Shown piece after piece: positions 8,738-18,160 of a stretch of DNA of 64,000 nucleotides. Source of the DNA: CAWAMR01 sp963783095 (lineage in GTDB: Bacteria; Planctomycetota; Planctomycetia; Gemmatales; Gemmataceae); the NCBI GenBank assembly GCA_963783095.1, contig CAWAMR010000001.1, forward strand, positions 186,001 to 250,000, in the 5' to 3' direction. The position numbers were made by a program, and so were the translations under genes. Positions within the stretch are counted from its first letter, which is position 1; each line of letters starts with the position of its first letter. The notes below the pieces were generated by a model. That model had not been told where the DNA came from. It did not search any database and saw only the letters and a list, made by a program, of their open reading frames with translations.

Positions 8738-9787
8738 TTAGTAGAAGCCCTGATTGTCTCGTTTGACGCTAACCTTCCCGGCGTATTGTCGCGAGACGAA
8801 AACGAAATACCCGGCCGCCAGGGCGAAACCAATGGGCCACCAGATCGCGGCGAAGGTCAGCGAATTGGAACTGGCGGCAACGTCGTAAACGGAGAGTGAG
8901 TTTTCAGGTGCCAGCGTCGAATGGAGTACGACCGGAAAAATCGCCGCCGCGGCGGCAGCCAGCAGGCCGGCAAGCACCAGGTTCGATCCGATGAATGCAC
9001 GCATTTCACGCCGCTTTGTCAACCCGGAAACCAGCACGACTGCCGCGCTTAAAACGAGGAGCAATCCGAGCCACCAAAGTGGGTTGTAAATCGCATGCCC
9101 GATCACATCGGGGCGAACCGCCGCGGATTCGACGGTTATCACCAGGAGCAGCGGCACGGCCGCTGTCCAGAGTACCTTCGCGTAGTGTTCGCTGCGGTCG
9201 TGCACGACGCCTTCCGTCTTGAGCGTGAGATAGGTGGCACCGTGCGCTGCGAGCACGACAGCGGCGAGGAGCGCAACCGATACCGTATACCAATCGAGCA
9301 GTCCCACTTCCCCGTGCGGTGTGAAATCGGTGAAGAAAGCCATGGAGAAAGTTCCGTCGGAGGCGAGCGGAACACCGCGAGCCAGATTGCCCGCCGCAGC
9401 CCCGAAAAGGATGGCCAGAAGCGTATTGGCGAGTACGAAGACGAAATCCCAGAATCCCTGCCACATGCCATCATTGATGTGGCCGCCCACTTCCAGCGAG
9501 ATCCCCCGTAAAATCAAACACCACAAGATCAGAAAGAGCGCGAGGTAATAACCGGCAAACGCGGATGCCAGAAGCTTGGGGAATACGGCGAGGAGCGTGC
9601 CCCCAAAACCGACCAGCCACACTTCGTGCCACGACCAGAGCGGACCGATTGCGGCAATGACCTGACGGCGTTCCGCGGGCGTTCGCGCCACCAGCCAGTG
9701 GAGCATTCCCGCGCCGAAGTTGCGTCCGTCCAGCACCACGTAGAGAATGAGCATGAAGCCGGCAACCCCATACCATGCGGTGATCAT
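8738..9787 (-). CDS. cydB: Cytochrome bd-type quinol oxidase subunit II
   Basis: The 349-residue product is an integral membrane protein with about eight to nine hydrophobic helices. It starts MITAWYGVAGFMLILYVVLDG, with the conserved DGRNFGAGML stretch of CydB, then SWHEVWLVGFGG and the helix pair ending LRGISLEVGG. Family knowledge: CydB is the second subunit of the bd oxidase, which reduces oxygen to water with quinol electrons at very high oxygen affinity. The ATG lies inside the end of cydA (ATGA overlap, 9784-9787), so the two are translationally coupled. Unlike most genes around it, it has no frameshift. No small CydX-like frame is seen after its stop. Confidence 0.95.
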   Translation of the reverse strand: MITAWYGVAGFMLILYVVLDGRNFGAGMLHWLVARTPAERRQVIAAIGPLWSWHEVWLVGFGGTLLAVFPKLLASAFAGYYLALFLILWCLILRGISLEVGGHINDGMWQGFWDFVFVLANTLLAILFGAAAGNLARGVPLASDGTFSMAFFTDFTPHGEVGLLDWYTVSVALLAAVVLAAHGATYLTLKTEGVVHDRSEHYAKVLWTAAVPLLLVITVESAAVRPDVIGHAIYNPLWWLGLLLVLSAAVVLVSGLTKRREMRAFIGSNLVLAGLLAAAAAAIFPVVLHSTLAPENSLSVYDVAASSNSLTFAAIWWPIGFALAAGYFVFVSRQYAGKVSVKRDNQGFY

Positions 9788-11121
9788 ACAGGCAGCTCCT
9801 CTCCGCGTTCGGGCCCGCGACTGATCTCGCGACCCACCAGGAATAGAAACAGCACACCGAGCATGAGGTAGAGGCCGACGAAGCCGATGAGTGTGAACAC
9901 CGTGTCGCCGCCGCTCACGACCTTGCTATGGCCCTCGGATGTGCGAAAGAGACCGTAGACGAGCCAGGGCTGGCGTCCCAACTCCGTAGTCATCCAGCCC
10001 AGCGTGTTGGCGAGGTAGGGAAATGGGAACGCGAGCATCAGCAGCCAGAGCAGCCTGCGGCTGGATTCCAGCCGGCCGCGCAAGCTTCGGAATACGGCAT
10101 AGCCCATCAGGACAATAAAGATCGTCCCGAGCGTGATCATGAGGTGAAATGAGTAGTAGAGCAACTCGATGTTGTCGGGCCACGAATCCTGGGGGAAGTC
10201 GTCCAATCCGCGGACATTGTCTCCGAAGTGACCATAGGCAAGAAAGCTGAGAGCACCCGGGATCTCGATTGGGTTCTCGAGCCGCCGGGCCGCAACATTG
10301 GGTTGCCCAATCAGCGCGACACCGGCCCTGGGACCGCTCACGAATCGTCCCTCCATGGCCGCTAAAGTCACCGGCTGGTGCTCGCCCACCATTTTGGCTT
10401 GGCGGTCACCGGTCGGGAATGCAACGAGGAGAGAAGCGAACAGCCCGACAACAGTCCCGGCGCGCAGGTACATGCTCGCTTGCTCCTGATGGCAGCTGCG
10501 CAAGGTGTAGAATGCGCCAAGTGCCGCGACTGCGAACGAACCCGTTACGAGCGCCGCCATCTGATTGTGGGCGAACTGTACCCAAGCCCATGGATTGAGC
10601 AGGTAGGCCCCGAAGCTGTCGATGCCAAGCGAGCCATCTGCTGCGATGCTATAGCCAACGGGATGCTGCATGAAAGCATTTGTCACCAGAATGAAGTACC
10701 CGGAGAGCCAGCTTCCCAGCGCAACCGCCAGCGCAGCGAGGAAGTGATAGCGCGGGCCCAATCGCTTTTCGCCCCAAATGAGCGCGCCGATAAAGGCACT
10801 TTCGAGAAAGAATGCGAACATGCCCTCCATCGCCAACGTCTGCCCAATGACTCCGCCAGCGTATTTGGAGAACCCCGCCCAGTTGGTCCCGAACTGAAAC
10901 TCCATCGGGATGCCGGTCACCACCCCTACTGCGAAATTGAGCCCAAAGACCTTGGCCCAGAATCGCGCGGCCCGGTTGAATTTCTCATTGCCCGTCCGCA
11001 GTGCGCGCCACTTCCAATACACCAGGAACCACGCTAGCCCCATGGTCAACTGGGGGAATAGGTAGTGATACGTGATTGTGAACGCGAATTGGAGTCGGTG
11101 CCAGAACAATGCACTATCCAT
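9784..11121 (-). CDS. cydA: Cytochrome bd-type quinol oxidase subunit I, short Q-loop type
   Basis: The 445-residue protein has about nine membrane helices. Key residues fall at the same numbers as in E. coli CydA: His19 (b595 ligand), Glu99 and Glu107 of the proton/haem d pathway (AMEGMFAFFLES), and a His at about 185 (AHNQMAA) for haem b558. The GRQPW motif lies in the C-terminal third (TTELGRQPWLVYG). The length is shorter than E. coli's 522 because the quinol-binding loop is short, as in CioA-type enzymes. GGGAGG precedes the ATG. It is first in a cydAB operon read leftward from the 11.1-11.5 kb gap. Expected role: terminal oxidase under low oxygen or when the aa3 oxidase is inhibited. 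Confidence 0.96.
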   Translation of the reverse strand: MDSALFWHRLQFAFTITYHYLFPQLTMGLAWFLVYWKWRALRTGNEKFNRAARFWAKVFGLNFAVGVVTGIPMEFQFGTNWAGFSKYAGGVIGQTLAMEGMFAFFLESAFIGALIWGEKRLGPRYHFLAALAVALGSWLSGYFILVTNAFMQHPVGYSIAADGSLGIDSFGAYLLNPWAWVQFAHNQMAALVTGSFAVAALGAFYTLRSCHQEQASMYLRAGTVVGLFASLLVAFPTGDRQAKMVGEHQPVTLAAMEGRFVSGPRAGVALIGQPNVAARRLENPIEIPGALSFLAYGHFGDNVRGLDDFPQDSWPDNIELLYYSFHLMITLGTIFIVLMGYAVFRSLRGRLESSRRLLWLLMLAFPFPYLANTLGWMTTELGRQPWLVYGLFRTSEGHSKVVSGGDTVFTLIGFVGLYLMLGVLFLFLVGREISRGPERGEELPV

Positions 11122-11510
11122 GGTGTCCTCCCGTCAAAGGCCGATGTCCCCGGGTTGTCTGACCACGGTTCGCCCCTCAAGCGGCTTCGCGAGATGGTTG
11201 ACTTTGCAAGTACCACACCTATGGTAACCCTGCTTGCCCGTACCTGCAATCACCCCATCGGGGAAATCGGGCTCCACCGCTCCATCGTCCATTTAGTTGA
11301 CGGCCCTTGCCGCCACCAAACCACAGACAACGAAGGCCGCGCACTATCTTCAATGCCGCCTGGCCGGCAAACGCACAGACAACTCAAGAAAACCTGGCGG
11401 CCAATGGTCGAGCCCGCTCTGAAAAAACCGACGTCCCCGGTGCAGTGGCTTATTGCAAAATCTGACCCTATTTCGATTATCCACCACTCGAGTAATAACG
11501 AGGTAACAGC
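11122..11510. other. Divergent regulatory gap between cydAB and tal-gnd
   Basis: Nearly 390 bases separate two operons that run away from each other. I see no coding region with recognisable sequence. A possible promoter facing right has TTGACT at 11198-11203 and TATGGT 16 bases downstream, matching consensus only in part. No FNR- or ArcA-like palindrome is apparent. The ribosome binding sites are GGGAGG (cydA, - strand) and CGAGG (transaldolase, + strand). Confidence 0.45.
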
Positions 11511-12477
11511 ATGAATCTTCTCGAATCGCTGAAACGCTGGACGACGGTGGTCGCCGACACCGGCGACATCGAAGCCATCGCAGCGCACAAACCGCAAGAC
11601 GCGACGACCAATCCGTCCCTGCTTCTGCAAGCGGCTCAGAAGCCGCAGTACCAGAAACTGGTAGACGATGCCCTCAACTTTGCAGTCCGCGCCGGCCAGA
11701 ACCAGGCCGATCGCAGCGTCGCATTCATGGACAAACTCTTCACCGACTTCGGCTGCGAAATCCTCAAGATTGTCCCAGGCCGGGTTTCCACCGAGGTCGA
11801 TGCCGGGCTCAGTTTTGATACGGAGCGCACTCTCGCCAAGGCTCGCCGCCTCATCGAGTTGTACCAGCAAGCCGGGATCGGCCGGGAGCGCATTCTCATC
11901 AAGATCGCCAGTACCTGGGAAGGAATCCGAGCTGCGGAGCAACTGGAGCGCGAAGGAATTCACTGCAACCTGACGCTGCTCTTTAGCTTCGCCCAGGCGG
12001 TCGCCTGTGCCGAGGCTGGGGTGACGCTCATCTCGCCGTTCGTGGGGCGGATCTATGACTGGTATCGCAAGGAGCGCGGGGTCAAGGACATCCCCGCCGA
12101 CGAAGATCCCGGTGTCGCATCCGTCAGACGGATTTACGATTACTTCAAGAAGTTCGATTACAAGACGCAAGTCATGGGCGCGAGCTTCCGCAAGGTGGAC
12201 CAGATCGTTCATCTCGCCGGCTGCGATCTTTTGACCATCAGTCCCGACCTGTTGGAGCAATTGGAAAAGACCAAGGGTTCGGTTTCCCAAAGCCTGGGCG
12301 TGGAGGCCGCGAAGAAATCCGACGCCGAGAAAATTCATCTGGATGAGAAAACATTTCGCTGGATGCACAACGAAGACGCGATGGGGACAGAGAAACTGGC
12401 CGAGGGAATTCGGAAGTTCTACGCCGATGCGCAAGCTGGAGCAGTATGCCCAGGCTCAAGTCAAAAAGAAGGGATGA
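11511..12477 (+). pseudogene. tal: Transaldolase with a frameshift near its C-terminus
   Basis: The product begins MNLLESLKRWTTVVADTGDI with the TTNPSLL motif and the Schiff-base lysine at 131 (ILIKIASTWEGI), matching the TalB family. The frame is intact for about 305 of some 320 residues. Near 12427 it leaves the expected tail: the next frame reads MRKLEQYAQAQVKKKG then stop at 12475-12477, the normal transaldolase ending, so one base has been lost. Without correction the ORF runs on to 12590 through an unrelated remnant. Family knowledge: it exchanges a dihydroxyacetone unit between sugar phosphates in the non-oxidative pentose-phosphate pathway. The catalytic domain is complete, so an elongated product could still be active. 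It precedes gnd on the same strand. Confidence 0.82.
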
Positions 12478-12590
12478 GGGATGAAAGCCATCTGCCGCTC
12501 AATGAGCGCGGTGCGGAGAATGCTCGGGGATTGGGTGAGCGGCTTCGGCCGTTCTCGTTCGCCCGGGTCTTCAGTGGGTCAATTGCTTGA
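12478..12590 (+). pseudogene. Remnant of a histidine phosphatase (phosphoglycerate-mutase-like)
   Basis: Read through in the transaldolase frame, this short piece gives LPLNERGAENARGLGERLR followed by FARVFSG. That is the segment after the RHG motif in the histidine phosphatase family (PLNERGRxQARALGERL...FSSPLxRA). The catalytic RHG and all following parts are missing. It lies between tal and gnd, where such phosphatases commonly occur in pentose-phosphate clusters. Confidence 0.6.
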
Positions 12591-12616
12591 ATGATGTCCT
12601 AACAATGGAGATACCT

Positions 12617-13636
12617 ATGCAACTGGGAATGATCGGACTCGGCCGAATGGGTGCCAACATGGTGCGACGACTGCTGAAAGGAGGTCATCAATGTGTGGTC
12701 TTCGATATGTCGCCGAAAGCAGTCAAAGAATTGACCGAGGAGAATGCGATCGGTGCGACGTCGCTCGCGGACATGGTGAAGAAGCTCGACAAGCCGCGTG
12801 CAGTCTGGCTGATGGTCCCGGCCGCGGTCGTGGACAAAACGATTTCAGAGATCCTGCCTCACCTTGAGGAAGGGGACATTCTCATTGACGGAGGCAATTC
12901 CTACTACGTGGACGACATTCGGCGCGCGAAGGAACTTGGGCCTCGACAGATTCATTACGTGGATGTGGGTACCAGCGGCGGCGTTTGGGGATTGGATCGC
13001 GGCTACTGCATGATGATCGGCGGCCCGGACCATGCCGTGCAGCGCCTCGATCCAATCTTTTCGACCCTGGCACCTGGGGTGGGCGACATACCGCGGACGT
13101 CAGGGCGTGAGAAAATCGGCGGGACCGCCGAACAGGGCTATCTGCACTGTGGCCCATCGGGCGCTGGTCACTTCGTGAAAATGGTGCACAACGGCATCGA
13201 ATATGGCCTGATGGCCGCTTATGCCGAGGGGATGGCCGTCTTGCGCAACGCCAACATCGGCAAGGAGCAGCACGCGATCGATGCCGAGACGACGCCGTTG
13301 CGAGAGCCCGAACTATACCAGTATGACCTCAATCTGCGCGACATCACCGAGGTGTGGCGGCGCGGCAGCGTGATCGCCTCGTGGTTGCTGGACTTGACCG
13401 CTGCATCCCTGGTGCAGGATCCCGCGCTGGCGAAATTCGCGGGCCGGGTCTCGGACTCGGGAGAGGGGCGCTGGACCATCAAAGCCGCGATCGACGAGGC
13501 GGTGCCCGTGCCCGTGCTTTCGACGGCGCTGTACGAGCGCTTTAGTTCACGCGGTGCCGCGGATTTTCAGGACAAATTGCTCTCGGCGATGCGGTTCCAG
13601 TTCGGTGGACATCTGGAAAAGCCGGTCGATCATTGA
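12617..13636 (+). CDS. gnd: 6-phosphogluconate dehydrogenase, decarboxylating (short form)
   Basis: The protein starts MQLGMIGLGRMGANM with the NAD(P)-binding GLGRMG at residues 7-12. It carries DVGTSGGVWGLDRGYCMMIGG (substrate site, in two parts) and GAGHFVKMVHNGIEYG with the catalytic Lys. Length 339 fits the short, often NAD-preferring gnd type, not the 470-residue E. coli type. I place the start at 12617 because homology begins there and GGAG precedes it; in-frame ATGs at 12605 and 12587 would add unrelated residues. The reaction is oxidation and decarboxylation of 6-phosphogluconate to ribulose 5-phosphate. With zwf reduced to a fragment, its substrate must come from another locus. Confidence 0.93.
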   Translation: MQLGMIGLGRMGANMVRRLLKGGHQCVVFDMSPKAVKELTEENAIGATSLADMVKKLDKPRAVWLMVPAAVVDKTISEILPHLEEGDILIDGGNSYYVDDIRRAKELGPRQIHYVDVGTSGGVWGLDRGYCMMIGGPDHAVQRLDPIFSTLAPGVGDIPRTSGREKIGGTAEQGYLHCGPSGAGHFVKMVHNGIEYGLMAAYAEGMAVLRNANIGKEQHAIDAETTPLREPELYQYDLNLRDITEVWRRGSVIASWLLDLTAASLVQDPALAKFAGRVSDSGEGRWTIKAAIDEAVPVPVLSTALYERFSSRGAADFQDKLLSAMRFQFGGHLEKPVDH

Positions 13637-13674
13637 TACGAAGTTAAGCATTCAATACTTGTAAAGGGCACAGC

Positions 13675-13923
13675 CATGACGCGGCACTGGACTTAATCTT
13701 CTCCGGTCATTTCAACAGCCATGAACCGGGAATCTTCCATCCTCTGCGCGACACGCTTTTGACGCGCGGAGACAACTACATGCATTTGGCGGACCTCAAT
13801 TCCTACTTGGAAGCGGACCAGCGTTTGGTCGATCGGTATGCTGACCCCGATGGCTGGGCGCGCAAGAAGAACCAGTCTTCAAGAATTCTTGGCGGGAAAA
13901 GCCTTACTCCGCCTACTTCATAG
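13675..13923 (+). pseudogene. glgP: C-terminal fragment of glycogen phosphorylase
   Basis: The frame reads AALDLIFSGHFNSHEPGIFH, then LRDTLLTRGDNYMHLADLNS and ADPDGWARK. This is the conserved last quarter of glycogen/maltodextrin phosphorylase (SG.F...EPG.F.P..D.LL..GD.YM.LAD). The PLP-lysine region and everything before it are absent, and the final 20 residues (normally ...SGKFSSDRT) are not recognisable, so both ends are lost. It lies 39 bases after gnd. Phosphorylase would feed glucose 1-phosphate into the same sugar-phosphate pathway. Confidence 0.75.
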
Positions 13924-13958
13924 GTATCGGAGAATATAGTGATGTTGAGGGTCTCGTC

Positions 13959-14408
13959 GTGCCAAAAGCAATTTCACATACCATCGAACAATTTCTTCGT
14001 TCGTTCACTGGCTTGCAACAGGCCGACGACGAGGCGCTTCTTGGTCGATTTATCGCAGCACGCGACGGTCAGGCATTCACTGAGATAGTTCGCCGTCACG
14101 GGGTAATGGTCTTTGGGGTGGCCAAGAGGCTTGTGCAGTACGTCGATGCCGAAGATGCCTTCCAGACCGTCTTTCTCCATCTGGCTCGACAAGCCTCTTC
14201 GGTTCGCGGCAACACCCTGGCCGCATGGTTGCATCGCGTGACCGTTCGGGTTGCCGCTGAGCGCCGACCCGTTGCGTCGTTGGAGACGACGGATATCGTT
14301 TGCGATAACGCTGATCCATTCGCCGAAGTCGCCTGGCGCAAACAGAACGACTGCAGAAAAAAGGAAAAGGGAGGCGGTCATGAGCAACCTCCGCGGGTTC
14401 AAGCATAA
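13959..14408 (+). pseudogene. Truncated ECF sigma factor (region 2 only)
   Basis: With a GTG start the product reads LLGRFIAARDGQAFTEIVRRHGVMVFG, then DAEDAFQTVFLHLARQASSVRG and LAAWLHRVTVRVA. This is sigma region 2, the -10-binding and core-binding part, of the planctomycete ECF class. Homology ends at DPFAEVAWR, and the last 20 residues are low-complexity. The region 4 helix-turn-helix that binds the -35 element is absent, so it cannot act as a normal sigma factor. The frame overlaps the next gene by 29 bases. Most likely it is the 5' half of a gene cut by the rearrangement that brought the right-hand neighbour next to the island. Confidence 0.75.
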
Positions 14409-14958
14409 GCTCTCGACGATTTCGCGCCTGTGGGAACAGAAGGATTACGATACGGCGTTAGCCGAAGTCGAGTCCTTGCTCAAGGTCTGGCCTGGAAATG
14501 CCCACTTGCACATCCTCTGGGCTAGCTTGGTGCAATTACAAGAGGATTCGAAGTACGATCTGGAAGAAGTGAAGCAGGCTTTGCAGCAAGCTGTCGAGTT
14601 TGACAGGTCTTCGCCGGCTTCTACGATCGAATTGGCCCATTTCCTCGATAATGTTGAGGACGATCCGCAATCCGCATCGAAAGCATATGCCGAAGGTATT
14701 GCATCGGCACGGCAGCTACTGATTGAGGGATTGATTGGCCAGGCCAAAGTGTTCCGTCAGCTGGATAAGAAAGATGAATTCTCTCGCTGCCTTTTGGAAG
14801 TTCTTCATCTGGCTCGGTTCGAGACGAATCCAAAGCGGAGCAGAGCAGAGGAAGTTGGGGCGAACATCATCTTCGAGTCGGCCACGGGTTTCTTCCACGC
14901 CAACCAACTAACGGGTCCTTACGCGGAACAGATCCAAGAGCTTCTGAGTGACTCATGA
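14380..14958 (+). CDS. Small helical TPR-like protein, partner of the downstream metallopeptidase
   Basis: GGGAGG stands six bases before the ATG at 14380, which fixes the start inside the tail of the sigma remnant. The 192-residue product is all-helical: LSTISRLWEQKDYDTALAEVE..WPGNAHLHILWASLVQLQ and later pairs have the size and spacing of tetratricopeptide repeats. It has no signal peptide or membrane segment. Its TGA overlaps the next gene's start codon (ATGA at 14955-14958), so the two are translated together. Inference: a scaffold or chaperone-like partner of the peptidase. I do not recognise a named family. Confidence 0.75.
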   Translation: MSNLRGFKHKLSTISRLWEQKDYDTALAEVESLLKVWPGNAHLHILWASLVQLQEDSKYDLEEVKQALQQAVEFDRSSPASTIELAHFLDNVEDDPQSASKAYAEGIASARQLLIEGLIGQAKVFRQLDKKDEFSRCLLEVLHLARFETNPKRSRAEEVGANIIFESATGFFHANQLTGPYAEQIQELLSDS

Positions 14959-15887
14959 GCAACAAGGAACTCGACATTTCCAGCGTGCTGACCTGGGAAG
15001 ACGGGTTGCCGCATCCAAAGTGGGATTTGATCCGTTTGTGGGTCGAGTCCCAGAGTGATCCCGCTTCCCAGTGGGTGAACTGGCTCACCGTAACTCGTGA
15101 ATGGTTCGCCGAGCTTGGCAGCGCACTCGACGGCGAGTACGAATCCGTCGAATCCGAACATTTTCTGGTCCTCGCGCCCCATTTGGACGGGATCGGCCGA
15201 CCGCTTCTGGAATTCGCCGAGCAATGCCGGGCATCCATGCTGTCAATTCTCGGTGGGGTGGTTGACTTCAACGGGCTTGGCAAGCAACTGGTCGTGGCCC
15301 TGCGAAACCGGGATGACTACTATCGCTACGTCTCCCTCTATTCGCCGGGGGGCGAACAAGGCGAATCAGCCGGCATGCACATCCGGGAGGATTATCCGCA
15401 TGTCGCCCTCCAGTGCAGCCAGCTCGCGGATGCGGGCAACACTCTGGCTCACGAGTTGACCCACGTTGCTCTTCATCACCTGAATATGCCACAGTGGCTC
15501 GAGGAAGGCCTGGCCCAGATGTTTGAGCACGACATGACCGGCCGATCTCTCCTGCAACTCGACTCCAAGATGGCCAGACAGCACAAGCGATACTGGGGCA
15601 AACATGGCCTGGACGATTTCTGGCGTGGCGACGGGTTTTCTCAGCTGGGGAAAATTCAGGGACTGAGTTATCAACTGGCCGAGATCCTGGTCCGGCTACT
15701 GGTCGAGGAGAGCCGGCCGCGCTGGTTCGGCTGGGTGCGCGCGCCACAGCATCGATTCTTCGGGTTTCTTCGACAGGCAAGTATTTCAGATTGCGGGGAA
15801 GCGGCGTGTACCACCCATCTCAGATTTGGTCTGAGCGATCTGGCCGCCCGGTTCCTCGGACCTGGGTCTTGGTCTCCAAGCTTGTGA
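14955..15887 (+). CDS. Gluzincin-type zinc metallopeptidase (peptidase MA-like)
   Basis: The 310-residue protein carries HELTH at residues 166-170 and, 17 residues downstream of its first His, LEEG with the Glu pair at 183-184. That is the HExxH...E arrangement of gluzincins: two His and one Glu bind zinc, and Glu167 is catalytic. The N-terminal 100 residues (ESEHFLVLAPHLDGIGRPLLEF) resemble the lead-in of peptidase MA-family proteins. The C-terminus ends in FLRQASISDCGEAACTTHL...FLGPGSWSP, which looks intact. There is no signal peptide, so it probably acts in the cytoplasm. It is translationally coupled to the TPR-like gene before it. The substrate is unknown. Confidence 0.82.
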   Translation: MSNKELDISSVLTWEDGLPHPKWDLIRLWVESQSDPASQWVNWLTVTREWFAELGSALDGEYESVESEHFLVLAPHLDGIGRPLLEFAEQCRASMLSILGGVVDFNGLGKQLVVALRNRDDYYRYVSLYSPGGEQGESAGMHIREDYPHVALQCSQLADAGNTLAHELTHVALHHLNMPQWLEEGLAQMFEHDMTGRSLLQLDSKMARQHKRYWGKHGLDDFWRGDGFSQLGKIQGLSYQLAEILVRLLVEESRPRWFGWVRAPQHRFFGFLRQASISDCGEAACTTHLRFGLSDLAARFLGPGSWSPSL

Positions 15888-16026
15888 GGTGTTTAATAGC
15901 GCTGTGCAAGAATGCTTCCCAGACAAGGTTGCGGATTGCGGCCTTTGTTTCTCATTCCTTGCCCAATATTGCATCCACAAGCCAGCATCCTCGAACGTGG
16001 TCATTCGGTCCCTTGCAGTCATCCTC

Positions 16027-18105
16027 TCACTCCTTCCCCACCAACTCCTTCACCAGGTCCGGGCACTCGTATAACTTCCGCAATGCTTCCAGAATCCCTT
16101 TGGAATGCACCGCGATGTGCCGGGCTTGTTCCTCGGTGTAGACGAAGTTGCGCACCAGTCCGTGACGATTGCGGTCGAAGTTGATGCCGACGAATTCGCC
16201 CGCCCGATTGAGCACCGGACTGCCGCTGTTGCCGCCGATCGTGTCGGCGGTCGAGACGAAATTGAACGGCGTCGACAGATCGAGTTTGCTTTTCCCGTCC
16301 AGCCAGCGTTTCGGCAGCTCGAAAGGCTCCTGATGACTTTGCTTTTCGGCCTTGTCGAACACCCCGCCAAAGGTGGTGTGAAATGGCAAATCGTCGCCAT
16401 CGACGCGATAGCCCTTCACGACGCCGAAGGCCAGACGCAACGTGAACGTCGCATCGGGTGCAACGCTGCGACCCAAGACCTTGAAGCGCAGCTTCGCCAA
16501 CTCCCCGTAAGCCTGACGTTCCGGCTCCTCGACCTCTTCCTCGAACTGCTTGCGCAACTTTCGAGCATCTGCGTCCACAAGACGCGGCAAAAACGATCAT
16601 GGGATCGCGCGAATCGTCGATCGCTTTTGCCCCTCCTTCGACGAGCCGTTTGCGTTCGGCAACATCGGCCAGCTTGGTGCCGCCGATCAGGGCATCGACC
16701 CGTTTTGCCGGCGATTCTCCTGCCAAAACGCGCATGACCAGGGGATGATCGCCGCCCAGTTGCTCGGCCATGAAGCTGAGCGATGACTGGAGCTTTGCGC
16801 GTTCTAAACCGGGATAGATCGGCGCGGGTGAAAATAAATGAAACTTCAACGAATCCAGATTCGATTCGCGGTATTCGCGCAGTCGGTCGGCGTTGGGCTT
16901 GCCGGTTTCCGTGCTCAATCGCACGATGTGCCGGGCAATGCTGAACAGTTCTGAATTCAAGGCGTTCCCGGTCTCCATCAGCGCATGTTCTTTCTCGAAG
17001 CCCGCGTATTTCTTTTCTATTTCGGCGATCTGCATCATGCTCTTTTGGGCAATCGATTCCTTGTCCGCGCCCGATTCCTGGATCTGTTTCAAGAGCGCCT
17101 GTTCCATGTTGCGCTTGGTCTTCATGATGGCCGGATCGAGCAAGCCCTGGTACTGGCCGCTGAAAGCCTTGCGCGCGTTGGCGACCCGGAGCAAGTCGGA
17201 TGTTGCTTGCCGCTTTTCTTCCGGGCCGCGTTCGGAGAATTGGAGAGCATTGCCTCCAGCGCTCGCAGCCTGGCGAGAGTGTAGGGCAAGGTCAGATCGC
17301 GGCGATGCTTTAACTTGTCGTAGGTTTCGAGCCGATTGGTCGTTCCAGGATGGCCGGTAACGAAGACGAGTTCGCCGTCCTGCGGCCCCGTTTCGCTGAA
17401 TTTCAGCCAGTGCTTCACCTTGACCGGTTTGCCGTCTTCGTAAGCGCGGAAGAAGCAAATATCGAGATTGAAGCGAGGAAACTCAAAGTTATCGGTATCG
17501 CCGCCGAAGAAGGCAATGGCGTGCTCCGGAGCCATCACGAGACGAACGTCGGTAAATTTCTTGTAGCGGTAAAGGTGATAAACCCCACCTTGATAGAGCG
17601 TTACCACGTCGCTGCGCAGGCCCGTTTTGTCGAGCGACTCCTTCTCGATGGCGGACATCGCGCCGCGCCGGGCGGCAAACGCTGCTGCCGGGTTCATTCC
17701 CGGTTTGACGGCATCGTTGACCTGTTGGGTCACGTCGACGATTTCTTGCAGGACGTTCAATTCCAGGTCGGGACACTTCAATTCCTCACTACGCTTCCGT
17801 GCGAGAAAACCGTCTCGATAGAGATCTCGCTTGGCGGTTCTGAGTTTTTGCATGGCGTCGGCGCCGATGTGGTGGTTGGTGATGATAAGCCCGTTACCCG
17901 AGACAAAACTGCCTGAGCCGCCGTTGTTGAAGCGAATCGAGGCCAGTTGAGCGTGTTCGAGCCATTCCTTGGTCAAGTCGAAGCCGTATTTCTCCTTGAG
18001 GCGTTCGCGCGGCGGCTCGTTGAGCAGCCACATCCCTTCATCGGACCACACAGACATCGGCACACTCCACAAGCCCAGAACTATCAAGATAATACGTTGA
18101 TTCAT
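16027..18105 (-). pseudogene. S46-family dipeptidyl-peptidase, two frameshifts
   Basis: Reading leftward from ATG 18105 gives a signal peptide (MNQRIILIVLGLWSVPMSVW) and SDEGMWLLNEPP, the mature S46 N-terminus. Then come the catalytic His (SGNGLIITNHHIG), the Asp region (FGGDTDNFEFPR) and finally GGNSGSPVLN with the nucleophile Ser. The frame changes once near 17245 (after LEAML) and once near 16595 (after DPMIVFA), each by a single base; all segments remain well conserved. Intact length would be about 690 residues, normal for DPP7/DPP11. Family knowledge: S46 enzymes release dipeptides from peptides in the periplasm. It is either newly inactivated or misread at two bases. Confidence 0.85.
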
Positions 18106-18160
18106 AAGGTACTCGTTCAGGAAGAGGTTGTTCGCAGCACTGGTTGGCAGTCGAATCGCC

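Noticed and set aside
11198..11225. Sigma-70 type promoter for tal-gnd (TTGACT...TATGGT)
   Set aside because: The -10 box matches only four of six consensus bases, and planctomycete promoters are poorly defined, so I mention it only within the intergenic entry.
11250..12434. A 394-codon open frame on the - strand
   Set aside because: It is antisense to transaldolase, whose catalytic lysine and motifs are clear on the + strand. No ribosome site or homology supports it.
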